From Flavobacterium azizsancarii (GTDB lineage Bacteria > Bacteroidota > Bacteroidia > Flavobacteriales > Flavobacteriaceae): a stretch of DNA of 64,000 nucleotides. The notes under the pieces were generated by a model. The model was not told the origin of the DNA, searched no databases, and saw only the letters and a list, made by a program, of their open reading frames with translations. The stretch lies in NCBI RefSeq assembly GCF_027980145.1, contig NZ_JAMZNK010000009.1, positions 1-64,000 of the forward strand, written 5' to 3'. A program made the position numbers and the translations under genes. Below, piece by piece: positions 52,983 through 63,500 of this stretch. Position 1 is the first letter of the stretch; every line of letters begins with the position of its first letter.

Positions 52983-53545
52983 ATGAGGGTAAAATTTATA
53001 TTGGAGGCTATGATACTCAATTTATACATTATAAAAGCCTAAGACAATTAGTTGGAGTTATACCACAACAGCTTAATTTGTTTTCGGGAAATATAATTGA
53101 AAATATTGCTTTAGGAGATTCTTTTCCAAACATTAACAGAATACTAGATTTATCGCGACAATTAGGTATTACCGAATTTGTAGAAAAACTACCTAACGGT
53201 TTTGAAACGCAGATTGGTAAGAATGGAACAATGCTATCCGGTGGGCAAAAACAAAGAATTGCTATTGCCAGGGCATTATATAAAGATCCTGAAATTTTAT
53301 TAATGGACGAAGCTACCTCTGGATTAGATACAAATTCTGAATTGATAGTAAAAAAAGTTATTGATGATTTCAAAAAGCAAGGTAAAACTATAATTATTAT
53401 TGCTCACCGGCTTAGTACAGTTGCAAATGCTGATGAAATATTAGTTATGGAAAATGGAAAAATCATTGAATCGGGTAATCATCATATTTTATTAGAGAAA
53501 AAAGGAAAATATTATGATTTATGGAAGAAACAAAGTTTAGTTTAA
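52970..53545 (+). pseudogene. C-terminal fragment of a peptide ABC exporter
   Basis: The frame starts with YPINEGKIYIGGYDTQF and keeps the Q-loop (VIPQQLNLFSG), signature LSGGQKQR, Walker B LLMDEATSGLD and H-loop IIAHRLS. The N-terminal C39 peptidase, the membrane domain and Walker A are all gone. In this protein family the peptidase removes double-glycine leaders and the transporter exports the peptide, so the original partner would be the precursors at 51454-51754. Residues before YPINEG overlap the HlyD 3' end, marking the deletion point near 52970. Confidence 0.78.
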
Positions 53546-53592
53546 GTGGAAAACAAAATTTACCAATTGTTATCAATGTATGGTCAATGGGT

Positions 53593-53660
53593 ATTCCGGA
53601 GCAAACTGAACAGTTCATTCCGGAGTAAAGTGAACAGTCCATTCCGGGCAAAGTCAATGT
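53593..53660. repeat. Tandem 24-bp repeats, IS21-like element end
   Basis: ATTCCGGAG followed by YAAASTGAACAGT recurs at 53593, 53617 and, partly, 53641, exactly 24 bases apart. Multiple terminal repeats of this style occur at the ends of IS21-type elements in Bacteroidota (from memory). No transposase gene is attached, so this is a remnant. The adjacent stretch to about 53842 has no recognisable gene. Confidence 0.5.
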
Positions 53661-53849
53661 TGATTGTGAATGATGTTTATCCATACGCACCCAATTGCTA
53701 CCCTTTTTCTTTTACCCGAGACCCTGTATGCTTTTGTTTTATTTCAGGAGCAAAGGTAGTCCGTGTCGATAAGCCAAAGCAAGGCCGGGCCTTTCAGGTC
53801 TTGCCAAAAAATCTCCACCCATGCGGTTTTTTCAGCTCATAAGATACCT

Positions 53850-54638
53850 TTATAAATTTGCAACAATGCTATCTTTTATTAATAAATTATCTCCAATATC
53901 TAAATCCTGACCTTCTTTAATAAGAGATTCAATCTCCTGGTATTTTCGATTTTCTTTAGAACGGATAACAAATTTGATATTCTTTTGAGAAAAATCTTTC
54001 ATCACCCGAGTTGATTGAAGCCCTCTGTCAATAATGTAAATATTACGATGATCAACATCTTTTTTTACTTGCTTTAAAATAGCTTCAGGAAGGGCGTTTT
54101 CCTCAGAAGCATAATTCTTAGTGTTAAATATTTCAACGCCAGCAGGAAGAATTCCATCAAATGAAATACTGAATTTTATATTTTTCTTGCCCGTCTTCAT
54201 ATCTATTCCTTCTTTGAGTCTTCCAGCTGCTTCAGAAACAATTGTACTATCTATACTCATTAGATTGTATTTATCTCTTTCTGACTGATTATAACTTTCA
54301 GAAAACTGATCATACATATATTCAAAAATTTCTTTAAAATAACTAGAGTCAATCTTAGATAGCCTCTCAGAAATAGAGCTTCTTCTAACGGTTTCTGATT
54401 CGTCCAAATTAAAAAGGGTTTTAAAACCTGAATAGTTAAAAGTGTCTTCTAATGTCCGCTGACTGAGTTTTTCATTGTCTAGAATAGCATATAGAAGTAG
54501 GTAGAAAACTTTTTTACCATGAAGTACTTTAGAATAGTGGTCTACTTTCGTGCTAGTAGAAAGATGTGACAGGAGTACTTCAGGAATAAAACCTAACAAC
54601 TCATTAACGGATACTTTGTGGTCTTTAAAATTGGCCAT
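53850..54638 (-). pseudogene. Truncated IS4-family transposase
   Basis: A 262-residue N-terminal piece of a DDE transposase. The first catalytic Asp is seen in LMSIDSTIVSEA (near residue 147) and the second in IYIIDRGLQSTR (near residue 205). The third catalytic Glu region and about a third of the usual length are missing, as the frame stops after LLIKDSIVANL. The other mobile-element debris on its left suggests the truncation came from later insertion or deletion. It is not active. Confidence 0.78.
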
Positions 54639-54741
54639 AAACTACTAATTTACAGTAATAAATATACATAAAATCAATAACTTAAACAAGAAAATTCTCA
54701 TTAAATAATACAAATAAAAACCAATATTTTAAAAATATAAA

Positions 54742-54773
54742 GCAAAAAAAAGTCGGAAGAATGATCTTCCGAC
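54742..54773 (-). terminator. Terminator of the SusCD/M16 locus
   Basis: GTCGGAAGA at 54752-54760 pairs with TCTTCCGAC at 54765-54773 across ATGA, and a run of A on the plus strand (T on the minus strand) follows. It lies 157 bases past the 3' end of the M16 protease gene and closes the minus-strand transcript. Confidence 0.85.
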
Positions 54774-54929
54774 CATGACTGACTAATACTTCTGTTTTTT
54801 AAATAGAATAGTATTTAAAGGATTATAAATAATAGGGCTATTTACATAATAACCCTATACATACTTTCGTTTATTGATAACTAATTCAGATACTTAAAAA
54901 CTAAGTAGTAACGAAAGGTGTTTTTAATA

Positions 54930-57737
54930 CTATTTTTTAGGTTTAAAAATAAATTCAAAACTTTGAGTATCTTTCATCAGAACTTGTGCAAACTTTTGGA
55001 TGTCTTGCGTAGTTATTGAATTTATTAAGTCAAGATTATTTTTCGGGTCGTTTTTATTGTATCCTTCTACATTGAAATCATACAGTACATTCAACTCGTA
55101 ACCTGTGTATTCCTTTTCTTCTTTTAGTTCTTTAAGGTAACTTGTGACTACTTTTTTTAAATCGTTATTATCAATTTCATTATTTTCAATTTTTTGAATT
55201 TCTTTATAAACGATGGCAACTAGTTTATCGACTTTATCAGGATCACAATCAAAATACACATAAAAATTAGCTATTTCTTTTGGCCTTTTAGACAAAGAGC
55301 TGTATACACTTGCTCCATATGTGCCACCTTCTTGCTCTCTTAGGGTCTCCATTAATCTAAGTTCCAGAATGTCTTGAAAAGCTTTTAATAGGTACGTGTT
55401 TTTTAAGCTGTAACCCAATGGCTTTTTAAACGAAATACGAACCGTTGCTTTTGGGTCTTCCATTGCAATGAATATTTCTTTTTTATTAGTGTCTTTCAAC
55501 CAAGCAACTGAATTATCTTGCCATTTTTCTTTTTTATTTGTGGTGGGTAAACTAGCAATGTACTTCTCTAATAGAGGTTTAAGGTCTTTTTTTGAAAGAT
55601 CACCTACTATCGAAAAAGTAAAATCGGCAGGGTTTTTAAAACGTTCTTTGTATATGGATTTAATTTTTTCGAACGAAACCTCTTTTATATATTGCTCATC
55701 AAAAAGACGCATTTTTGTATTGTTGAATCCATATAAAGACGTCGTGATACTATCTTGCATTTTATAAGCGATATCATTTTTTCTTTGAGTTAAGCTATTT
55801 TGTAAATTGTTTTGTAAAACCTTAAAACTGCTTTCGTCAAAACGGGGTTTTACAAATTGCAAATGCACTAATTGAAGCATAGTTTCGACATCTTTAGTAG
55901 TAGTCATTCCCGAAATATTTTCTTCTAATGCTGTAATTTCTACTCTTGTATTAGCATTTTTTCCCGCCAGAATTTTAGATATATCTGTAGCGTTATAATC
56001 TCCTAAACCAGACATTCTTGCTAAAGTACCCATCATTGCTGCAGAAGGAAGGTCGGAATCTTTGATCACAGAGTTACCTCCAAAGCTTACTGCTTCAAGT
56101 AGTACGTTGTTTTTTTCAATGTCTGTAAATTTGTAATCTACAACTACGCCGTTGCTTAATACAAAACGAGTTGAACCTAATTCCTTGTTATTTTTTTCAG
56201 ATACAATTTTACCTGATTTAATCTGAGTACCTGAAATCAATGTTTTGCCAACAAATTCATCTTTATAAGCTATTATACTAACGTCGTTTTCAACTTGGTT
56301 AATAATTTTTAAAGCTTCATCCAGCGAAAGATTATTTTCATTTTCGACTCCTGTAACATCTAAGACTCTGTTTTTTGCAGTGTATAATATTTTAACATGA
56401 TCATTTAAATCCTGAGGAGTCATTTCATTAAAAATAATTTTAATGATATCAAATTCCTTTATAATGTCAGTAATAGCCTCATTTTCCAGATAGTTCTTCT
56501 GAATTGTGTTGACTATTTCTGCGTGAGGAGTCTGGTCAATTTTACTAATTTTAGTTTGATAAAGATTAGTATAATAAGCTTTAGTTCTACCAATTTCTTC
56601 TTGCGTAAAAGCAAATTTTACGATACGATTTAATTCTGTCAATGCAGCTTTAAATGCTTCTTGTTGCTGATTTGGTTTTGGAGAGATTAGTAAACCAAAG
56701 CTATTATTTGCTCTCGCTAAACTGGAATAACTGCAACTTGCTGAAACAAATGGAGCCTCTGGTTTTTGAGAAATCTCTCTAAGTCTTGAATTTAACATTC
56801 TTAAAAGCATTCCATTAAAAAGCGATTCTTTTAAATCGGCTACTGTTTCGTCTTTTAAGGATTTGGGCTGATTGATTGTAAAAGAAATCGTTGAGGTAGC
56901 GACTTCTTGATCGGTTCCTAAATTATAAAGCATATTTTCATTATCCGGAATTTCTGTAATTATTCTTTGTGCCGGATTTTTTATCCCGGGGATTGGACCA
57001 AATAACTTTTCTATTTTTTGTTCTATTTCTGCTACATCAATATCACCAACTATTGCAATGGCTTGCAAATCTGTTCTGTACCAATCGTGGTAAAAATCTC
57101 GTAACGCTTTGTACTTAAAATTATCAATTACAGTCATTGAACCAATTGGCATACGATCAGCATATTTGGTCTTATTAAACATCGTAGGCAATGATTTCTT
57201 GAAAAGACGCATATACCCATTTTGTCTTGTTCGCCACTCTTCTTTAATTACGCCACGTTCTGAATCTATTTCTGACTCTGTAAGAGATAAACCATCTGCC
57301 CAATCATGTAAAATCAATAAAGAACTATCTACTAATCCGGGTACGTTTGTGGGGATATTGTCCATGTTATAAACCGTTTCGTCAAAAGCTGTATAAGCAT
57401 TAATGTCTTTTGCGAAAACTGCTCCATGTTTTTGAAGTGTATTCAAAATGCCTTTTCCCGGAAAATTTTTAGTTCCATTAAAAGCCATGTGTTCTAGAAA
57501 ATGTGCAAGTCCTTGCTGGTCATCATTCTCTAAAATAGAACCCACATTTTGAATAATGTAATAACTCGCAACATTTTTAATTACATCTGTTTTATAGATA
57601 TAATACGTCATACCATTTTTTAAAACTCCTTTTTTAATTCGGGTATTTACCGGAAGCGGATCGTTTAATTTTAGTTCTTGTGCTGTAACAGTATGCGCTG
57701 TTACTAAAATAAAAAATACAGTTAATAAATTTTTCAT
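54930..57737 (-). CDS. M16 family zinc protease (insulinase-like)
   Basis: A 935-residue protein with a signal peptide (AHTVTAQ) and two M16 halves. The active half has the inverted zinc motif HFLEH (residues 79-83) in GLAHFLEHMAFNGTK, with ERGVIKEEWR downstream supplying the third ligand Glu. The C-terminal half lacks the motif, as is normal. Periplasmic M16 enzymes degrade small peptides entering through the outer membrane. It lies last in the run SusC, SusD, TlpA-like, M16, with a 215-bp gap before it, so it may be partly independently transcribed. Confidence 0.88.
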   Translation of the reverse strand: MKNLLTVFFILVTAHTVTAQELKLNDPLPVNTRIKKGVLKNGMTYYIYKTDVIKNVASYYIIQNVGSILENDDQQGLAHFLEHMAFNGTKNFPGKGILNTLQKHGAVFAKDINAYTAFDETVYNMDNIPTNVPGLVDSSLLILHDWADGLSLTESEIDSERGVIKEEWRTRQNGYMRLFKKSLPTMFNKTKYADRMPIGSMTVIDNFKYKALRDFYHDWYRTDLQAIAIVGDIDVAEIEQKIEKLFGPIPGIKNPAQRIITEIPDNENMLYNLGTDQEVATSTISFTINQPKSLKDETVADLKESLFNGMLLRMLNSRLREISQKPEAPFVSASCSYSSLARANNSFGLLISPKPNQQQEAFKAALTELNRIVKFAFTQEEIGRTKAYYTNLYQTKISKIDQTPHAEIVNTIQKNYLENEAITDIIKEFDIIKIIFNEMTPQDLNDHVKILYTAKNRVLDVTGVENENNLSLDEALKIINQVENDVSIIAYKDEFVGKTLISGTQIKSGKIVSEKNNKELGSTRFVLSNGVVVDYKFTDIEKNNVLLEAVSFGGNSVIKDSDLPSAAMMGTLARMSGLGDYNATDISKILAGKNANTRVEITALEENISGMTTTKDVETMLQLVHLQFVKPRFDESSFKVLQNNLQNSLTQRKNDIAYKMQDSITTSLYGFNNTKMRLFDEQYIKEVSFEKIKSIYKERFKNPADFTFSIVGDLSKKDLKPLLEKYIASLPTTNKKEKWQDNSVAWLKDTNKKEIFIAMEDPKATVRISFKKPLGYSLKNTYLLKAFQDILELRLMETLREQEGGTYGASVYSSLSKRPKEIANFYVYFDCDPDKVDKLVAIVYKEIQKIENNEIDNNDLKKVVTSYLKELKEEKEYTGYELNVLYDFNVEGYNKNDPKNNLDLINSITTQDIQKFAQVLMKDTQSFEFIFKPKK

Positions 57738-57952
57738 GTTTTTTTATATAATTACGTTTCCTGCCCTGATTTAACGTAAATTTTAAAAGGGATATTATTT
57801 ATACATTTTTTCGAGATAAGCATATTAACCTTTTAATAATAAACTATTTTCTACAGAGATTAATGTTTAAAAAATGGAAACAAAAATGAATTGAATTTAA
57901 TAACCAGAAAGACCTTTTCTCTGATTATTAAAGCTAGTTTTTAAAAAGTTAT

Positions 57953-58984
57953 TTAAATATTAAGAGATTTTAAGATCTCGACTAATTCTGGCTCTGATGG
58001 TCTTGGAGCATCGGAATTGACAATTTTTCCTTCTTTATCTAAAATAATAAAACGTGGAATAGCCTGAATATAGTAAGCCGCTATAAATGATGATGCTATC
58101 TCTTTGTCTGCCAAAAGCTGAATTCCGGTCAAACCTTGTGCTTTAATCATGTTGCGCCATTTTATTTCATCTTTTAAACGGTCTACAGATATGCTAACAA
58201 ATTTTATGTTCTTACCGTGAAATTGTTTTTCTACTTTTGCAATAAATGGCATTTCGTATTTGCATGGTCCGCACCATGTTGCCCAAACGTCAATAAAAAC
58301 AAAGCTTCCTCTGAAATCTTTAAGAGAGGATTTTCCTTCTTTGTAATTAATATAATTTTTAAACTCTGGTGAAGGCATTCCTATACCTAATTCACTTTTA
58401 TTTCTTTGTTCATCTGTATATTGCTGAAGAAGACCTTTTGTCAAGTTTTCAAACATTTTTAATTGGATGGTTACAAAATTAGGATCAAGATCTGATTTTT
58501 TTTGCTTTAGTAGTGACGTGAAATCAGCTGAAAATTTATTTATTTTAGCATCAAAAACTGTTTTTTCTAAGTTTAAAAACTCCATATAATCACTCCCATA
58601 TAAATCTGCTTCCAGTTTAGATTTGGTTCTTAAAAAGTTGTTTTCTTTTTCTCCTTTTCCGCTGATTGTGATGCTTTTATAAATGTTTTTTGCATCAAAA
58701 TTAATTTCTAAATTCATATCATTTATAAGATATACATTGAAGAACTTATCATAAAAAGTATTAAATAATATGGGTTTATCCAATTTTAAGGTATCTCTAT
58801 ATGTTCCGTCAGCAGCTACTTTTATTGTAACGCTTTTTGAACTAATGGGATCAAATAATCGTACTCCTAATCCTTCGATTGGATTTTCTATTTTTCCGTG
58901 TACTATTGCATACTCTTTTTGCGCTATTATTTTTTGGCAAGAAAGCATTACAACTAGTAATGCCAATGCTTGTAATTTTTTCAT
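57953..58984 (-). CDS. TlpA-like thiol-disulfide oxidoreductase
   Basis: A 343-residue protein with a hydrophobic N-terminus (a lipobox-like VVMLSCQ is possible, so it may be a lipoprotein) and a DUF4369-like N-terminal domain. The C-terminal thioredoxin fold has the redox Cys pair at 238 and 241 (WATWCGPCKYEMP). VSISVDRLKDEIKWRN and a cis-Pro near IQAIPRFIIL are normal for the family. It follows SusD by 111 bp on the same strand. Its role could be keeping imported or envelope thiols reduced. Confidence 0.85.
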   Translation of the reverse strand: MKKLQALALLVVMLSCQKIIAQKEYAIVHGKIENPIEGLGVRLFDPISSKSVTIKVAADGTYRDTLKLDKPILFNTFYDKFFNVYLINDMNLEINFDAKNIYKSITISGKGEKENNFLRTKSKLEADLYGSDYMEFLNLEKTVFDAKINKFSADFTSLLKQKKSDLDPNFVTIQLKMFENLTKGLLQQYTDEQRNKSELGIGMPSPEFKNYINYKEGKSSLKDFRGSFVFIDVWATWCGPCKYEMPFIAKVEKQFHGKNIKFVSISVDRLKDEIKWRNMIKAQGLTGIQLLADKEIASSFIAAYYIQAIPRFIILDKEGKIVNSDAPRPSEPELVEILKSLNI

Positions 58985-59095
58985 TTTTTTAGATTTATTA
59001 AATTTAAGTTTAAGAAATGAGCGTGTATCGATAATTTGATTATAGATTTATCTTTTTCGAAATAGGTACACTCTGCTTTTAGAATAGTGAAAAGG

Positions 59096-60517
59096 CTAGT
59101 AGCCTTTGTTTTGTGTGACTGTTTTATTTCCTGCTATTATTTGTAATGGTATTGGCAGAACAAATTGATTAGGAGATACCAAAGTAGCTTTGACTGATGA
59201 TGCTTTAAGATTTCCAAGATTTACATATCGTACGATATCAAACCACCCTTCGCCATTTTCAAAAAATAGTTCTAGTAATTTTTCGTTGCGAATATCTTCT
59301 AGTAGAGTTGTTTTATCAGTAAGTTCTTTTTCGGCTACTCCTGCGCGATTTCTTATTTCGTTTAGACTTTCTAATGCTAAAGTTAGATCTCCACCTGTCT
59401 TACGAGTTTCTGCTTCAGCTTTAATTAAGTATATTTCAGCAAGACGCAAATGATACAGGGTATTTCCTTGAGATGCAATTGTGTTTAAAAATGGATATTT
59501 ACCGTTTCCATTTGACTTTTTTGTGATGTTTGAGTAGGCAAACGCAAAACGTGGATCGTATCCTGAACCTGTACCTGACAAACTACCGTCATTAAAAGTT
59601 CCTACCTGAGCATCGGCTAAACTTTTTAAGGTTTGACTGTATGTTGTGGTGTTTACCTGATACATGGCTGTTTTTCCTTCATTATCCGGGCCTGTTATTG
59701 GAGCGAAAATAACTTCAGATGACTTGAAACTATTTTTAAAGATATCTGAATATTGTGCTTCCAACATGTAGCCTTCGGCATTGTTTATTACTTCATCTGC
59801 TAGAGTGGCGGCTTCTGTAAATTTTCTTTCGTACAAATAAACTTTTGACAACAGGGCTTTGGCAGCAAGACTTCCAGAATAAAAATGGTCTATGTTTACT
59901 GGCCCCAAAAGTGATGCGTATAGTAAATCATCTTCTATCTGTTTGTATACCTCTGCTACTGTATTTCTAGGTTTTGCCTCGAGTACAGTCGAGAAATTAG
60001 TTCTTAAAACTACTCCGTAAGAAGAATTTAAATCGTAGAATTCTCCAAAGTAACGCAACAAATTAAAATAAGTAAAAGCTCGTTGGAACTTTGCCTGAGC
60101 AATCATTGCTCCTTTTTTTTCTTCAGAAATACCAATGGCTTTTCCTGCTTCTAATTCCTGAATTAGGAAATTAGCAGAATTAATAATTTTGTAATGACCG
60201 CTATATAAATTCGTCAAAAAGATATTATCTACCGGGACTTCGTTAGTGTTAAATCCTTTACTGCCACTCATAAAACCCGAGATCAATCCTTCGTTGCCAT
60301 AAGCTGCTAAATGCAAGGGAAAAAAGCTTACATCAAACTCTTTTCCTAAATCATAAACACCATTCAGAACTAATTGAGCCGAAGCCTCATCGCGTACAGT
60401 ATTATCTGTTGTTAATTTATTATTGGGTTGTATATCGTCAATATTACAGCTTGCAGTGGTTAATGCTATTGAAAGAAGTAAAATCGTATTGATCTTTATA
60501 AAATGTTGTTTCATCAT
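59096..60517 (-). CDS. SusD/RagB-family nutrient-binding lipoprotein
   Basis: A 473-residue protein with a lipoprotein signal (ALTTASCNIDD), so it should be surface-anchored. The SusD pattern is clear: DEASAQLVLNGVYDL, FQRAFTYFNLLRYFGEF, ALLSKVYLYERKFTEA and the C-terminal YHLRLAEIYLIKAEAETR and NEIRNRAGV blocks. It binds substrate for the SusC barrel encoded immediately upstream (8-bp gap). The paired transporter is of the RagAB/peptide-like kind or of another substrate; see the locus comment. Confidence 0.92.
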   Translation of the reverse strand: MMKQHFIKINTILLLSIALTTASCNIDDIQPNNKLTTDNTVRDEASAQLVLNGVYDLGKEFDVSFFPLHLAAYGNEGLISGFMSGSKGFNTNEVPVDNIFLTNLYSGHYKIINSANFLIQELEAGKAIGISEEKKGAMIAQAKFQRAFTYFNLLRYFGEFYDLNSSYGVVLRTNFSTVLEAKPRNTVAEVYKQIEDDLLYASLLGPVNIDHFYSGSLAAKALLSKVYLYERKFTEAATLADEVINNAEGYMLEAQYSDIFKNSFKSSEVIFAPITGPDNEGKTAMYQVNTTTYSQTLKSLADAQVGTFNDGSLSGTGSGYDPRFAFAYSNITKKSNGNGKYPFLNTIASQGNTLYHLRLAEIYLIKAEAETRKTGGDLTLALESLNEIRNRAGVAEKELTDKTTLLEDIRNEKLLELFFENGEGWFDIVRYVNLGNLKASSVKATLVSPNQFVLPIPLQIIAGNKTVTQNKGY

Positions 60518-60525
60518 TTTTGAAT

Positions 60526-63500
60526 TTAAAATTGAACTTGAACTCCTAAAGAGTACGACTTAGCTAATGGATACGGATCTTCATTGTTGATTTGATCTGT
60601 GATAGTGCCTCTTTCAGAGAAAGTTTCAGGATCAATTCCAGGCCATTTTGTCCAAGTCACTAAATTTGTGCCCGTTAATGTCAGTTTTGCGCTTTCTATA
60701 CCAATTCTGTTGATTAGTTTTTGGTCGAAATTATAACTTAACTGGATGCTTTTTAGACGTAAATAAGACGTGTCATAAATGTATCTATCTGAAATTCTTC
60801 CATTAGATGATGGATCTGTATATACTGCTTTTGCATAACGAGCATTAGTATTTTCAGGTGTCCAGGTATTTAGGGCGTATTCAGTATATTTATTTTCTCC
60901 CAATGTGTTATAAATACCTGTTGGAATTGCACTCCAAATTGATTTCGCTCCTACAGAATATTGAAACAATGCATTTAGACTAAAATTCTTGTAAGCGAAT
61001 GTATTTGATATTCCGCCAAAAAAGTCCGGTTGAATATTTCCTATTATCGCTCTGTCATTAGCATTAATCTGACCATCATCGTTAACGTCTTCCATCATAA
61101 AGTCACCAACAGTAGTTGAGGCTTTATCATAAATTCCTGATGGTGAAGCTGCATTTAAAGCATCAACTTCGTCTTGCGATTGGAAAATTTTAGCTACTTT
61201 ATATCCCATAATCGTACCTACGGGTTCTCCTTCGATGTAATAATCTAATTGGTACGAATTGATACTGGCACCGTTTAATTTTTCGAGTTTGTTTCTGTTT
61301 AAAGACCAGTTAAAACTAGTTGACCAAACAAAATCCTGACTTCTGATGATATCGCCGCCTAAAGTGATTTCAATTCCCTTATTTGAAACATCCATGAAAT
61401 TAGAGAAATAAGAGTTAGGTCCAAGTTCAAAAGGAATTGGTGTTTTTACTAAAGCACCGGTTGTTTTTCTATCGTAAATATCAAAACTTCCTTTTATGCG
61501 ATTGTGGAAGAAACCGAAATCTAAACCTAAATTAACCTCTTTGGTAGTTTCCCATCCAATGTTTGGATTTGGGAAGTTGTTTTCTGGTACAATGGCCGAA
61601 CTTCCGTTATAGATGTTAGATGCTGTGTTTTGAAAAAACTGTAAGAAAGCAAAATCAGAAACGTTAGTAGAACCCACTTTTCCAACACTCGCTCTTAGTT
61701 TTAAAATGTTGATGTTGCTTACATCAGCTAAAAAACTTTCATTATTAATATTCCAACTTGCAGACAAAGACGGGAAGTACGCTCTTTTATTATCTGGACC
61801 AAATTTTGAAGAAGTATCAGTTCTAAAATTTACAGTAGCATTATACAAATCTTTGTAACCATAATTCAAACGAGAGAACAACGAATACAATCCTGTTTCT
61901 ACACGATTGCTGGCATATCCAATTACAGTTCGCGCTGATGTTGCATTGATTAAAACCTCGTCATCAGGAAAACCGCTGTATAAATGACTTGAATTATTAA
62001 AGTTTGTTTTATCCCAGGCAGCTCCTGCTAATGCACCGAATTTATGCTCTGAAATTTTAAAGTTGTAATTAGCAGTCAAATTCGTTGTGATATTAGACAC
62101 TAAGCCATCTTCTTCATTTAAATAAGAATCATTAGGATAATATATAAAATCAGTTTCTGTAATTTTAGGAATAAACGAACTGTTTTTATTGTAAAAGACA
62201 GAAGCATTTACGTCTGCTTTTAACTTTAAATCTTTTAATGGCTCCGCTTCAATATAAGTATTGCCGATAAAATTATAGGCTTTGTTATTGGTTTTGTTAC
62301 TCAATCGCATTAAAGGATTTGGCTCTAAAGTCATAAACCCATATTGATAATCCGGCTGACCTAACAATTTACCATTTTCATCTCTAACGGGTAAATCCGG
62401 ACGAGCGCGAGCAATTGAAGTATTGATTGTAAACTGATTTAAAACATCGTTTTCTCCAGAATTAACCTCTGTATGACCAACATTTACAGAGCTTCCCATT
62501 TTTACGTGATTGCTTATATCAGTATCAAAGGAAATTCCTAAATTATATTGTTTCATTTTATCATTTATAGTTAAACCCTCTTGGTCTATAAATGAAGTGC
62601 TAAAATTATAATCTGTTTTTTCGCTGCCACCGCTCAAACTCAAATGAGCTTGTTTTGTTACAGCCATACTCCTAAAAACTTCTTTGTTCCAGTCTGTATT
62701 AGCATTTCCAAAATAATTATCGTTGATACCGCCATTGCTTACTTGGAAAGTATCGAAATCTAAATCTACTTTGGCAATATTTGCTAAATCGTAAGATAAA
62801 AAAGGATCTAGTTGACCACTGTTCATCGCATCGACGCTATTGTTAACCAATAAATTGTAGAAACTTTTATATTGACTTGAATTTAAAGCGCCGACTTTAT
62901 TGATAGGCTGAGCAAATGTCGTTGCATAAGAAAAGTTTAATTTTGGAGCTTGATTTTTTTTGCCTCTTTTGGTTTTAATAATAATAACTCCATTAGCTCC
63001 ACGAGAGCCATAAATTGCAGTAGCTCCGGCATCTTTTAAAACATCAAAACTTTCTATATCGTTAGGATTTAATGTGGATAGGGGATTGGCGCCTTGCAAA
63101 GCATCAATATTAAACGGCACACCATCAATTACAAATAAAGGCTGATTTAATCCGCCTCCTACTGAAGAGAATGGCGAAGTAATTCCTCTAATATTTATAC
63201 GAACCGGCGCACCTGGACGCCCAGTATTTTGAGATACTTGAACGCCTGCTGCTAAACCACCCAATGCTCTGTCAAAACCTATTGTTCCTGTTGCTGCCTG
63301 CACGATATCTTTGGCATCTAAAGTAGATACGGCACCAGAGAATTCGTTACGTTTTTGCTTACCATAACCAACAAGTACAACTTCTTCGAGTTCATTTAGT
63401 TCTGGTGAAAGAACAATTTTAAAAGCAGTCCTACCATCAACTGCTACGCGTCTAGGTTCGAAACCTACTTGAGAGAAAATCAAAAATTTGGCATTGTAGT

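Noticed and set aside
53546..53842. A 98-residue plus-strand frame
   Set aside because: It begins inside the IS21-like repeat units and has no recognisable domain; element debris.
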